A stretch of DNA of 64,000 nucleotides from Chelatococcus asaccharovorans (GTDB lineage Bacteria; Pseudomonadota; Alphaproteobacteria; Rhizobiales; Beijerinckiaceae). The position numbers and the translations under genes were made by a program. The DNA lies in contig NZ_QJJK01000005.1 in the NCBI RefSeq assembly GCF_003201475.1, forward strand, positions 248,001 to 312,000, written 5' to 3'. The notes under the pieces were generated by a model. The model saw only the letters and a list, made by a program, of their open reading frames with translations. It was not told where the DNA came from and did not search any database. Of the stretch, positions 28,330-38,539 are shown in pieces. Position 1 is the stretch's first letter. Every line of letters begins with the position of its first letter.

Positions 28330-28353
28330 AAAAGGGCGCGCCTCAACGCACCC
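28330..28353 (-). terminator. Terminator-like hairpin in the trmB-rpsA gap
   Basis: On the minus strand GGGTGCG (28353-28347) pairs with CGCGCCC (28340-28334), with one G-U pair and a six-base loop, followed by TTTT. It may end trmB transcription. However, it also lies downstream of the best rpsA promoter, so it could act as an attenuator or end a small RNA. A second small hairpin (AAGATG-CTG-CATCTT) lies at 28368-28382. Confidence 0.55.
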
Positions 28354-28397
28354 TGACGCGCTGCCAAAAGATGCAGCATCTTGCCGGACGGCACAGC

Positions 28398-28425
28398 TAT
28401 ATAGGAGAGGAAAGGGACTCCGCAA
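28398..28425 (-). promoter_or_regulatory. rpsA: Candidate promoter in the rpsA leader
   Basis: On the minus strand TTGCGG (28425-28420) and TATATA (28403-28398) are separated by 16 bp, matching the rhizobial sigma-70 form (CTTGAC...CTATAT) fairly well. The start of transcription would be near 28390, about 315 bases before the rpsA start codon. The rest of the 28076-28492 gap contains no gene that I can recognise. Confidence 0.5.
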
Positions 28426-28492
28426 GGGTTTCCCGCGTCGGAAAGCCTCACAAAATCGAAAGAAACAGCCTCGCAGCCCTCACTATTGGCCC

Positions 28493-29179
28493 TTAGCGCC
28501 TCTGGAAGGTAAAATAGCCCGGCACGCGCCCCTCGCGCAGGGCCTTGGCCTCGTAGCGGGTGCCCGGCCAGCCCTCCCAGGGCTTGCGCCAATCGTCGGG
28601 CCCCGCAGCCGTCCAGGTGAAATCGCCCGAACGGAGAATCCGGGCCAGCGTCCAGGCGGCATAGTCGTCGATGTCCGTCGCGAAGCAGAAGGCCGCACCC
28701 GGCCTCAGCACGCGCGCCAACGCCGCCAAAGTCGCATCGGATACGAAGCGCCGCTTGCGATGCCGGCGTTTCGGCCACGGATCGGGATAGAGCAGAAAGA
28801 CGCGGCCAACGCTCGCCTCCGGCAGACGCGGCAGCAGGAGGGCTGCGTCCTCGTCGAACAGCCGGATGTTGTCGAGCCCGCGCTCCTCGACGCCGGCGAG
28901 CAGCTTCGCCATGCCATTGATGAAGGGCTCGCAGCCGATGAAGCCGATGTCGCGGTGCGCCTCGGCCCGCGCCAGGAGATGCTCGCCACCGCCGAAGCCG
29001 ATTTCGAGCCACAGGTCGTCCATCGGGCGGCCGAACATCTCATCGCGGTGCGGCACCCGTCCGTCCGGCACCATCAGATGCGGCAGCAGCACGTCCATGA
29101 GCTCGGACTGGCGCCCGCGCAGTTTGTGGCCTATCCGGCGGCCCCAGAATGCGCCGCGTCTGTCCTCGGTCTCGATCAT
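28493..29179 (-). CDS. trmB: tRNA (guanine-46-N7)-methyltransferase
   Basis: TrmB uses S-adenosylmethionine to make m7G46 in tRNA. The 228-residue protein has the SAM-binding 'LWLEIGFGGGEHLLARA', 'FIGCEPFINGMAKLL' and the family motif 'LLYPDPWPKRRHRKRRFV'. The ATG at 29179 is preferred because it has a GATGAG site upstream; the ATG at 29212 lies directly against the metK terminator and has no Shine-Dalgarno sequence. It follows metK, as in other Rhizobiales. Confidence 0.94.
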   Translation of the reverse strand: MIETEDRRGAFWGRRIGHKLRGRQSELMDVLLPHLMVPDGRVPHRDEMFGRPMDDLWLEIGFGGGEHLLARAEAHRDIGFIGCEPFINGMAKLLAGVEERGLDNIRLFDEDAALLLPRLPEASVGRVFLLYPDPWPKRRHRKRRFVSDATLAALARVLRPGAAFCFATDIDDYAAWTLARILRSGDFTWTAAGPDDWRKPWEGWPGTRYEAKALREGRVPGYFTFQRR

Positions 29180-29218
29180 ACCGGTCTCATCACCGTCGTA
29201 CGGACGGCTCATATATGG

Positions 29219-29240
29219 CAAAGGCCGGGCGAGCCCGGCC
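29219..29240 (-). terminator. Intrinsic terminator of metK
   Basis: GGCCGGGC and GCCCGGCC pair perfectly around a two-base centre (29223-29240), followed on the minus strand by TTT. The T-run is short, so read-through into trmB is possible. Confidence 0.7.
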
Positions 29241-29269
29241 AATCCTGCCTTACGGCAATGTCTCGTAAA

Positions 29270-30442
29270 TCAGACCAGCGCGTTGCGGATCTCTCTGGCG
29301 AGATCGGTGCGCTCCCAGGAGAAGCCGCCGTCGGCCTCAGCTGCGCGGCCGAAATGGCCATAGGCCGCGGTACGCGCATAGATCGGACGGTTCAGCGCGA
29401 GGTGCTGGCGGATGCCACGCGGGGAGAGGTCCATGACATCAAGCAGGACCGTCTCGAGCTTGGCCTCGTCGACCTGGCCGGTGCCGTGCAGATCGACATA
29501 AAGAGAAAGCGGCTGCGAGACGCCGATGGCATAGGAGACCTGGATGGTGCAGCGCTCGGCGAGCTCGGCCGCTACCACGTTCTTGGCGAGGTAGCGCGCC
29601 GCATAGGCGGCGGAGCGGTCGACCTTCGTCGGGTCCTTGCCGGAGAAGGCGCCGCCACCGTGCGGAGCCGCGCCGCCGTAGGTGTCGACGATGATCTTGC
29701 GGCCGGTGAGACCGCAGTCACCGTCCGGGCCGCCGATGACGAACTTGCCTGTAGGATTGACGTGCCAGACGGTCTCGCCGGTAATCCAGTTCTCGGGCAG
29801 CGCCGAGCGGATATAGGGCTCGACGATGTTGCGAACGTCGTGCGAGGTCAGCGCCTCATCGAGATGCTGTGTCGACAGCACGATCTGGGTCACCCCGACC
29901 GGCTTTCCGTTCTCGTAGCGAACGGTGACCTGGCTCTTGGCGTCCGGACCGAGAGCGCGGGTCTCGCCCGAGCGGCGGGCTTCGGACAGGGTCTTGAGAA
30001 TGCGGTGCGCGTAATAGATCGGCGCCGGCATCAGCTCCGGCGTCTCGCGGCAGGCGTAGCCGAACATGATGCCCTGGTCGCCGGCCCCCTCGTCCTTGTT
30101 GCCGGTCGAGTCGACGCCCACGGCAATGTCGGCTGACTGGGCGTGCAGAAGGACATCGATCTCCGCCTTTTCCCAGTGGAAGCCGTCCTGCTCATAGCCG
30201 ATATCGCGGATGGCGAGCCGCGCCAGATGAGCGAGATAGTCCCTCGTGAGGCTCTCCGGCCCACGCACCTCACCGGCGATAACGACGCGATTGGTCGTCG
30301 CCAGCGTCTCGCATGCCACGCGCGCTTCGGGAAGCGCGGCGAGATAAGCATCGACGATGGTGTCCGAAATACGATCGCAGACTTTGTCCGGATGGCCTTC
30401 GGAAACGGATTCGCTCGTGAAAAGATAATTCTGGCGAGGCAC
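29270..30442 (-). CDS. metK: S-adenosylmethionine synthetase
   Basis: MetK makes S-adenosylmethionine from methionine and ATP. The 390-residue protein has '[16 protein letters not shown]' near its N-terminus, '[12 protein letters not shown]' and the loop '[20 protein letters not shown]'. The start is GTG at 30442, preceded by GAGAGAGGG, and gives [12 protein letters not shown]. The longer in-frame reading would run into the upstream regulator gene and is rejected. Its neighbours (XRE regulator before, trmB after) match the usual rhizobial order. I see no SAM riboswitch in the 124-bp gap upstream. Confidence 0.96.
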   Translation of the reverse strand: MPRQNYLFTSESVSEGHPDKVCDRISDTIVDAYLAALPEARVACETLATTNRVVIAGEVRGPESLTRDYLAHLARLAIRDIGYEQDGFHWEKAEIDVLLHAQSADIAVGVDSTGNKDEGAGDQGIMFGYACRETPELMPAPIYYAHRILKTLSEARRSGETRALGPDAKSQVTVRYENGKPVGVTQIVLSTQHLDEALTSHDVRNIVEPYIRSALPENWITGETVWHVNPTGKFVIGGPDGDCGLTGRKIIVDTYGGAAPHGGGAFSGKDPTKVDRSAAYAARYLAKNVVAAELAERCTIQVSYAIGVSQPLSLYVDLHGTGQVDEAKLETVLLDVMDLSPRGIRQHLALNRPIYARTAAYGHFGRAAEADGGFSWERTDLAREIRNALV

Positions 30443-30566
30443 AGTCAACCCTCTCTCGACGCGAGCCGTTGCGCTGCTCGCAGATGCGGGAGTTGTGACA
30501 GCCTGGGTGCTCTGGGTCAAGGTGAAAGACAGGAATCGTTCGATAAAAAGAACGCAATGATACGCT

Positions 30567-30977
30567 TTATTCCGCTTCCTGCTCTTCACCAGCAAGGGCC
30601 GTGACAAGGTCCACGATGCGCCGGCGAACTTTCGGGTCGCGAATGCGGACGAAGGATTTGGTGAGCTGCACGCCCTCGCTGGTCGATAAAAAGTCCGCGA
30701 CATAGGCGGTAGAGGACGCCTCGGCGAAGCCGCCGGCTCCGTTTCCGGGAACGGGAGCGTCCGTGAAAAAGAAATCAACCGGCACGCCCAGCACCTGGGA
30801 TATCTGCTGGAGGCGGCTGGCACCAATGCGATTGGTACCTTTCTCGTATTTCTGCACCTGTTGAAAGGTGAGACTCAGCGCTTCGCCGAGCTTTTCCTGG
30901 CTCATACCCACCAGCATGCGCTGCATGCGCACGCGGCTACCGACATGCTTGTCGATGGGGTTGGGAGTTTTCTTCAC
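30567..30977 (-). CDS. XRE-family helix-turn-helix regulator
   Basis: A 136-residue cytoplasmic protein with an N-terminal Cro/CI-type helix-turn-helix (about residues 13-68: '[20 protein letters not shown]', then '[20 protein letters not shown]') and a short C-terminal region with conserved '[20 protein letters not shown]'. The start codon is GTG. Orthologues lie between lnt and metK throughout Rhizobiales, and related small XRE proteins in this group affect cell envelope and symbiotic traits, but the target here is unknown. It may control metK, 124 bp downstream. Confidence 0.88.
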   Translation of the reverse strand: MKKTPNPIDKHVGSRVRMQRMLVGMSQEKLGEALSLTFQQVQKYEKGTNRIGASRLQQISQVLGVPVDFFFTDAPVPGNGAGGFAEASSTAYVADFLSTSEGVQLTKSFVRIRDPKVRRRIVDLVTALAGEEQEAE

Positions 30978-31155
30978 GCTCTAATCTCCATTGCCCCCAA
31001 TGGCATCAACATCACCCGCTCGAAGCCGCAGCCCGTTACGTCGCGATGTCCAACACTAGAGCATCTCCTGAAAAAGAGGGAACAGCTAATCCAGTGTTGA
31101 TACCGTTAAATATTTGATGTTGAGCGGTTTGTCGCCCAATAGCCTGATCGCCGGG

Positions 31156-32787
31156 CTACCGGTCCCTGCGGACCGGACGCCGTGCGAGCGAGAATATTAA
31201 AATCGCCGCGCACCATATAAGCGGAAACGCGACAAATACATTGCCGAATTGCGCATATGGTGTCGAGGGGAGCGCGACGGGGAGGCGGGCGTCGATGACG
31301 CCCTCCTGCCCTAGCCCGAGCGACGCCGTGATCCGGCCGTAAGGGTCGACTACCGCCGAGATACCGGTATTAGCGGCGCGCACCAGCGGCAGGCCCTGCT
31401 CGATCGCCCTGAGACGGGCCTGTGCGAAATGCTGGTAGGGGCCGGCGGTCAGGCCGAACCAGGCGTCATTGGTCACGTTGAGGAGCAGCGCGGGGCGGGT
31501 CCCGACGGGGATGACGTCCTCCGGGAAGATCGCCTCGTAGCAGATCAGGGGCGCGGTCTCGGGCAAGCCGGGGATAGCGAGCGGGGCACTCCTGTCCCCC
31601 GCCGCGAAGGTGCCGGGCACTTCGACGAACTGGCGGAGCCCGAAACGCTCCAGCAGGCCGCCAAATGGAAGATATTCGCCAAAGGGAACGAGGTGCACCT
31701 TGTCGTAGGTCGCGCGCAGCGTGCCCTGTCCATCGACGACCTGGATGCTGTTGTAGATGCGGTAGTTCTCGCCGGGCAGGCGGTCGTCCGCGCGCGCCGC
31801 GCCGGTGACGAGGATGCGGTCCGGGCCGAGAACCGCGCCGATCTGCGCGAGCGCTGCCGGCTCCCTCTCGAGCAGGAAGGGAAAGGCGGATTCCGGCCAG
31901 ATCACGTGGGTCGGTTCGCCGAGCGCCGCGTCGACGGGCCGCCGGGTCACGGCGAAATAGTGGTCGAGGATCGCCTGGGCGCGGTCCCGCCGGAATTTCT
32001 CGTCCTGCGGGACATTCGGCTGCATGATGCGCAGGACGACGCCGGGCACGGTCGCGACGTCCTGCTGTGGGATGCGCGCGAGACCAAAGGCGCCAATGGC
32101 GGCGAGCGTGAGCAGGGCGGCCAGCGGCGCCGCGATGCGGCGGTCAAGGGGGCCGGGGTCGGCCAGGGTCGCCGGGCTCGCGAGACACGCCACCGCAACG
32201 AAGGTCAGGCCCCACAGACCAATGATCGAGGCGATTTGTCCCATGATGGGGGTCGCGGCAATTTCTGGCCCTTGGGCGAGTGCCATCCCCAGGACATTCC
32301 ACGGAAAGCCTGTCAGGATATGGCCGCGTAGCCATTCCGCCAGCGTCAGGGCCGCGGCGAGGGTCACGATGCGTGTGGCGCCGGGCGCCCACAAGGCCCG
32401 CGCCAGCGCGAAGCCCCCGGCGAAGAAAATCGCGAGCCCGGCGGGCAGGCCGAGCACGCCGAGTGGGAGCGCCCAGAGAAACTCATCGGCCTGAACGAAG
32501 AAGGCCGCGCCGAGCCACCAGAGGCCGGCGACGAAATAGCCGAAACCGAACCACCAGCCGTCCCAGGCGGCCGATCTCACGCTGCGCCAATAGGTCTCCC
32601 CGCGGCCGGCGCGGCCGTCGAGGAGCCACACCGCGGTGATCAGCGACAGAATGAGCACGGGCCAGAGGCCGACCGGCGGCATGGCGAGCGCCCCGAGAGC
32701 GCCGGCGATCCAGGCCGCGCCCCGACGCGGCCAGCCACGCGTGGTCGCGACACGCGAGGCGACGGCCGAGACGGCTGCTGGAATCAC
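31156..32787 (-). CDS. lnt: Apolipoprotein N-acyltransferase
   Basis: Lnt adds the third acyl chain to the N-terminal cysteine of lipoproteins at the outer face of the inner membrane. The 543-residue protein has about six to eight N-terminal transmembrane helices and then a nitrilase-like domain with the catalytic triad visible as Glu in 'HVIWPESAFPFLLE', Lys in 'ATYDKVHLVPFGEYLPFGG' and Cys in 'APLICYEAIFPEDV'. The start is GTG at 32787, overlapping the corC stop (GTGA). Confidence 0.95.
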   Translation of the reverse strand: MIPAAVSAVASRVATTRGWPRRGAAWIAGALGALAMPPVGLWPVLILSLITAVWLLDGRAGRGETYWRSVRSAAWDGWWFGFGYFVAGLWWLGAAFFVQADEFLWALPLGVLGLPAGLAIFFAGGFALARALWAPGATRIVTLAAALTLAEWLRGHILTGFPWNVLGMALAQGPEIAATPIMGQIASIIGLWGLTFVAVACLASPATLADPGPLDRRIAAPLAALLTLAAIGAFGLARIPQQDVATVPGVVLRIMQPNVPQDEKFRRDRAQAILDHYFAVTRRPVDAALGEPTHVIWPESAFPFLLEREPAALAQIGAVLGPDRILVTGAARADDRLPGENYRIYNSIQVVDGQGTLRATYDKVHLVPFGEYLPFGGLLERFGLRQFVEVPGTFAAGDRSAPLAIPGLPETAPLICYEAIFPEDVIPVGTRPALLLNVTNDAWFGLTAGPYQHFAQARLRAIEQGLPLVRAANTGISAVVDPYGRITASLGLGQEGVIDARLPVALPSTPYAQFGNVFVAFPLIWCAAILIFSLARRPVRRDR

Positions 32788-33824
32788 GCGGCGGTATCGG
32801 AGCGCGGCGGCTTCGCAGTCTCTGCCAGGGATCCCTCGGCAGAGGATGCGGGCTCTGCGGGCGGCGCGACCGCACCTGCAAGCGCGCGCCGATAGATGCG
32901 CACGCGCTTGACACGGCGCGGATCGGCATCCAGCACCTCGAATGCGAGCTCTTCCGGCCCGTCGATGGTCTCGCCCTGGGTCGGGACACGGCCCGCCAGC
33001 GTCACGATCAGCCCACCGATGGTGTCGACGTCTTCCGCCGTATCGGCGGCTTCGAGATCGATCCCGATGGCCGAGGAGACTTCTTCGAGCCCGGCGCGGG
33101 CATCGACGATGAAGGTGTCACCTTCCATCGCCTCGATCTGGAGATCATCGTCCTCGTCATGCTCGTCGGAAATATCGCCGACGATCATCTCGACGAGGTC
33201 TTCCATGGAAACCAGGCCGTCGGTGCCGCCATACTCGTCGATAACCAGCGCCATATGCGTCCGTGTCGCCTGCATCTTCACGAGCAGGTCCATCGCCGGC
33301 ATGGAGGGCGGCACGAACAGCACCGGGCGCAGGATCTTGGCGGAGGCGAGTGGAGCCGACAGGTCGATGGCGAGGCGCGCCATGGCAATCTTGGCGCGGC
33401 CGGGCGCCTGTGCCTCGGTCCGGCTGGCGAGATAGTCGACGAAATCGCGGATATGGACCATGCCGCGCGGGTCATCGAGGGTTTCGCCATAGACCGGAAT
33501 GCGGGAATGTCCCGCGGTGCGAAACAGATTCAACACCTCGGCGAGGCTTGCGTCCGCATGGATGGCGACGATCTCGGACCGCGGCACCATCGCATCGTCG
33601 ACGCGCATTTCGCGCAGGTCGAGGACGTTCTTGAGAAGTGAACGCTCCTGGGCATTGAAATCGCCACCGGGGCCGGTGGCGTCCAGGGCATCAGCGAGAC
33701 CCTCGCGAATGGACGGGGCGTTTCTCAGGCCGATCCCGGCGAGTAGCCGGTCGATCCAGCGTTCACTGGGAGGCTCCCGGTGCGCCGGACCATCGTCCTG
33801 TCCCGTACTTCGGTCGTCACTCAT
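32784..33824 (-). CDS. corC: CorC/HlyC-type CBS-domain protein
   Basis: A soluble 346-residue protein with paired CBS domains ('MRVDDAMVPRSEIVAIHADA' and 'ILRPVLFVPPSMPAMDLLVK') and a C-terminal CorC_HlyC transporter-associated domain with 'IGGLIVTLAGRVPTQGE'. No transmembrane segment is seen. It is annotated as hemolysin-like or as a magnesium/cobalt efflux helper, but its true task in the ybeY-corC-lnt operon is not clear; envelope or translation stress is plausible. Starts at 33824, 33836 and 33851 are all possible; the last overlaps ybeY. Acidic low-complexity tail. Confidence 0.88.
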   Translation of the reverse strand: MSDDRSTGQDDGPAHREPPSERWIDRLLAGIGLRNAPSIREGLADALDATGPGGDFNAQERSLLKNVLDLREMRVDDAMVPRSEIVAIHADASLAEVLNLFRTAGHSRIPVYGETLDDPRGMVHIRDFVDYLASRTEAQAPGRAKIAMARLAIDLSAPLASAKILRPVLFVPPSMPAMDLLVKMQATRTHMALVIDEYGGTDGLVSMEDLVEMIVGDISDEHDEDDDLQIEAMEGDTFIVDARAGLEEVSSAIGIDLEAADTAEDVDTIGGLIVTLAGRVPTQGETIDGPEELAFEVLDADPRRVKRVRIYRRALAGAVAPPAEPASSAEGSLAETAKPPRSDTAA

Positions 33825-33843
33825 GGCCTCTTTCATCGCTCCA

Positions 33844-34401
33844 TCAAACATCGTGTGGTTCCGTATAAGGATTGGCAATGCCGATCCTTGCAAGCGCGGC
33901 GACTTCCCGGGCCTCCATGGCCTCGGCTTCCTCGTCGTCCAGATGGTCCTCGCCGAGGAGGTGCAGTATACCGTGAATGACGAGATGGCACAGATGGTCG
34001 CTCACGGACTTGTCGTCGCCGGCTGCCTCGCGGGCAATGGTCTCCCCCGCCAGCACGATATCGCCGAGATGTGAACTCTCTCCGACAGCTTCCGGCTCGG
34101 CGGCTGGGAAGGACAGGACGTTGGTCGGCTTGTCGAAGCCGCGCCACTGTCTGTTGAGCGCGCGGATATGAGCGTCGTCGGTCAGCATGATGCTGACTTC
34201 GGCCCCCTCGGCGGGCTTCACGGGCGCCTCTTCCAGCGCTGCGGCGACAGCCCGCTGGATCAGGGACGCGAGCGGCAAAGCCGACCAGTCCCCGGCCTCG
34301 ACGGTGATGTCCACGACAAGGCCGTTCACGATAAGCGCGTCGGCGGTGTCATCCGCCTCGTCCGCCAGGGACGGATGGTGCGGTTCAGGGCGAGCGGTCA
34401 A
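33844..34401 (-). CDS. ybeY: Endoribonuclease YbeY
   Basis: YbeY is a zinc-dependent single-strand RNase needed for 16S rRNA 3'-end maturation and ribosome quality control. The zinc-binding signature is 'HLVIHGILHLLGEDHLDDEE' (HGxLHLxGxDH), with 'NRQWRGFDKPTNVLSFP' before it. The 185-residue protein starts with TTG at 34401, overlapping the phoH stop as TTGA, with AGAGGA about nine bases upstream. The phoH-ybeY-corC-lnt order is widely conserved. Confidence 0.93.
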   Translation of the reverse strand: MTARPEPHHPSLADEADDTADALIVNGLVVDITVEAGDWSALPLASLIQRAVAAALEEAPVKPAEGAEVSIMLTDDAHIRALNRQWRGFDKPTNVLSFPAAEPEAVGESSHLGDIVLAGETIAREAAGDDKSVSDHLCHLVIHGILHLLGEDHLDDEEAEAMEAREVAALARIGIANPYTEPHDV

Positions 34402-35545
34402 CGCCTGCGGTCCTCTTGTCCAGCCTCGCGGAGCCGGGCTGTCTCGTCCTCATAGGCCTTGACGATGCGCTTGACCAACTCGTGGCGAACGACATCGCCT
34501 TCACGGAAGCGGATATGGCCCACACCCTCGACCTTCGACAAAAGACGGACGGCCTCCACCAGACCCGAGCTTTGTCCAGGCGGCAGGTCGATCTGGCTGG
34601 GGTCGCCGGTGACGATCATCCGCGAGCCTTCGCCAAGGCGCGTGAGGAACATCTTCATCTGCATGGCAGTGCAGTTTTGCGCCTCGTCCAGCAGGACGGC
34701 GGCATTCGTCAACGTGCGTCCCCGCATGAAGGCAAGCGGGGCGATCTCGATGAGCCCGGTGGAAAGCCCACGCTCCACCAGCCGCGCCTCCATGAAGTCG
34801 TAAAGCGCGTCATAGACGGGTCTGAGATAGGGATCGACCTTCTCACGCATGTCGCCCGGCAGGAAGCCGAGGCGCTCGCCAGCCTCCACCGCCGGCCGTG
34901 ACAGGACGATCCGTTCGACCAGGCCTTGCTCGAGCAGTGACACGGCATGGCCCACCGCAAGCCAGGTCTTGCCGGTGCCGGCGGGGCCTTCCGCGAACAC
35001 GAGTTCATGCCGGCGCAGCGCCCTGAGGTAGATGTCCTGCGCCGCGTTGCGCGCCTTCACGGAGCCGCGCTTGCGGGTGACGATCTGCTCGAAGCCGCTC
35101 GGCCGGGGCTCGGCATTGATGTCGTCCTGCGGAAACAGGAAACCCTGCTGGGCGCTCTCCTCGATCGCACCATCGACATCGCCGAGCGTGATCTGCGCGC
35201 CGGCCTTCACACGCTGTGCCAGGCTTTCCATCACATGGCGAACGCGCTCGGTCAGGTCCGGCGGGCCTTTGATGATGACATGGTTGCCATTGGCGGTGGC
35301 GCGGACATCCAGCCGGCGTTCGATATGGGCGAGATTCTGGTCATAATGGCCGAAGACGAGGCTTGCGGTGCGGTTGTCGTCCAGGGTCACGAGGATTTCG
35401 TCGGTATCGCTGCTGCCGGCGTCAGGGCTGCCACCGGGGCTGCCAAGGACCAGTGGATCACCGACTGCACGTCCCCGCGGCACGCGTTGCGACACGTCGT
35501 CCCCTCCCTTGAAGGCCTTCCCCGGCATCTGCCTGACGTCACGGC

Positions 35546-35549
<4 letters not shown>
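34398..35549 (-). CDS. phoH: PhoH-like ATPase (PhoH/YbeZ)
   Basis: A 383-residue P-loop NTPase. Walker A is '[20 protein letters not shown]' near residue 185 and Walker B '[20 protein letters not shown]'; '[19 protein letters not shown]' follows. An N-terminal KH-like region covers about residues 50-125. It is thought to act with YbeY in rRNA processing, possibly as an RNA helicase. The GTG start at 35549 overlaps the miaB stop as GTGA. Confidence 0.93.
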
Positions 35550-36934
<1,385 letters not shown>

Positions 36935-37234
36935 TCGTCCGGATGGTAACACGCAGTTAGCGGATGGGTCAGGATAAAGTATGGAAGCGCTTGTCTGCCA
37001 CGGTGCGGATCAAGCCACTTCGGGATGCGGGACGAATCCTCAATGGACCCGTACGGCCAAACCCTGTGGCGGGCGTCGATCTGCCGTTTGATCAGGCCCC
37101 CTGTTCAAGTCGGCCCGCCGTGCTGCATCGGGGGTCTCGCGCGACCTGTCTCCTTCTGTCCCCAGCCTCTGTTTAAGCCGCCAGGCGGCTCGAGGAAATA
37201 GGCTCGGCATGACAATAGCGATAATGCGCCCGCC
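36935..37234. other. Gene-free gap between miaB and the acyltransferase
   Basis: No convincing coding sequence is present in these 300 bases. A short imperfect hairpin (GAGCCGCC-TGGCGGCTT, near 37170-37188) follows the acyltransferase gene on the minus strand but lacks a T-run. Confidence 0.5.
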
Positions 37235-38035
37235 TCATGTCAAGCCACGCGCCGCCCGCGCCGCCCGCATGGCCGCGCGAACCCGCGCTTCCGCGAGCCG
37301 TGTCGCTGCCTTGCGGTCCGTCGCCGCATCGGCAGTAATGGGCTCGCCCCATGTCAGTATGACGTCGATCGGCGCGCCTTTCAGGATGGCGCTGAGGTGG
37401 GGCGCGAGCTCCATGTCGCCGTACCAGGCGATGTCGGCCTGCTCCGCATCGCTCAGCGGAAGCCCGCCGCGCCTGGCATAGGTGATGGTGAGCGGCTGAA
37501 GGTTGACGGGCGTGTCGCGCCCGTCCGTGAGTGCGTCGCGCACGGCGCCGACCAGCGAGGACCGGAAGGGCAGGATGCGGATGCCGTCGCCGGTTGTTCC
37601 CTCGGGGAAGAGCACGACCGCGTCGCCCCGGCCCAACCGCGCGGCAACCGCGGTATTGGTCGCCGCCGTCGCCGCGCGGCGGGTGCGATCGATGAACACG
37701 GTCCGCTGCAGCCGGGCGAGCAGGCCGACCATCGGCCAGGTCCCGACTTCCGCCTTGGCGATGAAGGATACGGGGGTGGCTGCCGAGATCACGGGGATGT
37801 CGAGCCAGGACACGTGGTTGGCGACGATGAGAGCCGCGCCGTTCTTCGCCGGTTCGCCGCGCACCACCAGACGCACCCCGAGGATGCGGCACAGCATGCG
37901 GTGGTAGAGATGCGGGATGAGCTTGGCGACGCGCGGGCTTGTCCTCACGGCCGCCCATTGCAGAGGAATGCCGACAAGCGTGATCGGGGCGATCATCGCA
38001 AGACGCAGGACCTGCTTGGGGTGGGGGGCCTTCAT
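37235..38035 (-). CDS. PlsC-family lysophospholipid acyltransferase (OlsA-like)
   Basis: A 266-residue membrane-associated acyltransferase. The catalytic motif is 'IVANHVSWLDIPVISAA' (NHxxxxD) and the acceptor motif 'VVLFPEGTTGDG'. Two short hydrophobic stretches lie at the N-terminus. In Sinorhizobium the gene at this place (between rimI/mur and miaB) is OlsA, which acylates lyso-ornithine lipid; sequence alone does not separate OlsA from PlsC, which makes phosphatidic acid. A mur/fur gene usually found between rimI and this gene is missing: the two are 15 bp apart. Confidence 0.85.
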   Translation of the reverse strand: MKAPHPKQVLRLAMIAPITLVGIPLQWAAVRTSPRVAKLIPHLYHRMLCRILGVRLVVRGEPAKNGAALIVANHVSWLDIPVISAATPVSFIAKAEVGTWPMVGLLARLQRTVFIDRTRRAATAATNTAVAARLGRGDAVVLFPEGTTGDGIRILPFRSSLVGAVRDALTDGRDTPVNLQPLTITYARRGGLPLSDAEQADIAWYGDMELAPHLSAILKGAPIDVILTWGEPITADAATDRKAATRLAEARVRAAMRAARAARGLT

Positions 38036-38050
38036 CGGTGAGGGTCTCCG

Positions 38051-38539
38051 TCAGGACGAGGAGCGCCGCATCATATGCGCCGCGACACGCCGTCCGTCAG
38101 GTTTCACATAGTAGCTTTCGCGCCGTCCCGTGTGGATAAAATCAAAGGCTTGATAGAGCGCGATAGCAGGCTTGTTGCCCTCTTCCACCTCGAGAAAGAT
38201 GTCGGTGATGCCGCGCGCCATGACGCGGCCGAGGTGGCTGGCCAGCAGGATCTTGCCGAAGCCCTTGCCCTGATGGCGCCGTGCAATGACGACTGTCAGG
38301 ATCTCGGCTTCGTCCAGCACCGTGCGCGACAGCGCGAAGCCGCTCGGCTGCCGGTCTCGCCCCAGAAAGAGGCCGTCGCCGACGATCTGCGGGTCGACGA
38401 CCATGGCTTCGAGATCCGCGGCGCTCCAAGGTCGCGCAAAGGCCTCCGCATGCAATGCGGCCATGGCGCGCGCGTGGTCCGGCCGCAGGGCCGTCACATG
38501 GGGGTCGGGAGGGGCCTTCCGCAGACGGTCGAAAATCAT
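38051..38539 (-). CDS. rimI: Ribosomal-protein-alanine N-acetyltransferase RimI
   Basis: A 162-residue GNAT enzyme; RimI acetylates the N-terminal alanine of ribosomal protein S18. The acetyl-CoA site is 'VVIARRHQGKGFGKILLASH' (R/QxxGxG/A), followed by 'IFLEVEEGNKPAIALYQAFD', diagnostic for RimI. The ATG at 38539 overlaps the tsaB stop as ATGA, and the tsaB-rimI pair is conserved across bacteria. Confidence 0.93.
   Translation of the reverse strand: MIFDRLRKAPPDPHVTALRPDHARAMAALHAEAFARPWSAADLEAMVVDPQIVGDGLFLGRDRQPSGFALSRTVLDEAEILTVVIARRHQGKGFGKILLASHLGRVMARGITDIFLEVEEGNKPAIALYQAFDFIHTGRRESYYVKPDGRRVAAHMMRRSSS

Noticed and set aside
30443-30566. SAM or SAM/SAH riboswitch before metK
   Set aside because: The 124-bp gap shows ATAAAG and CTTTTTAT pieces but no conserved pseudoknot or core that I can match.
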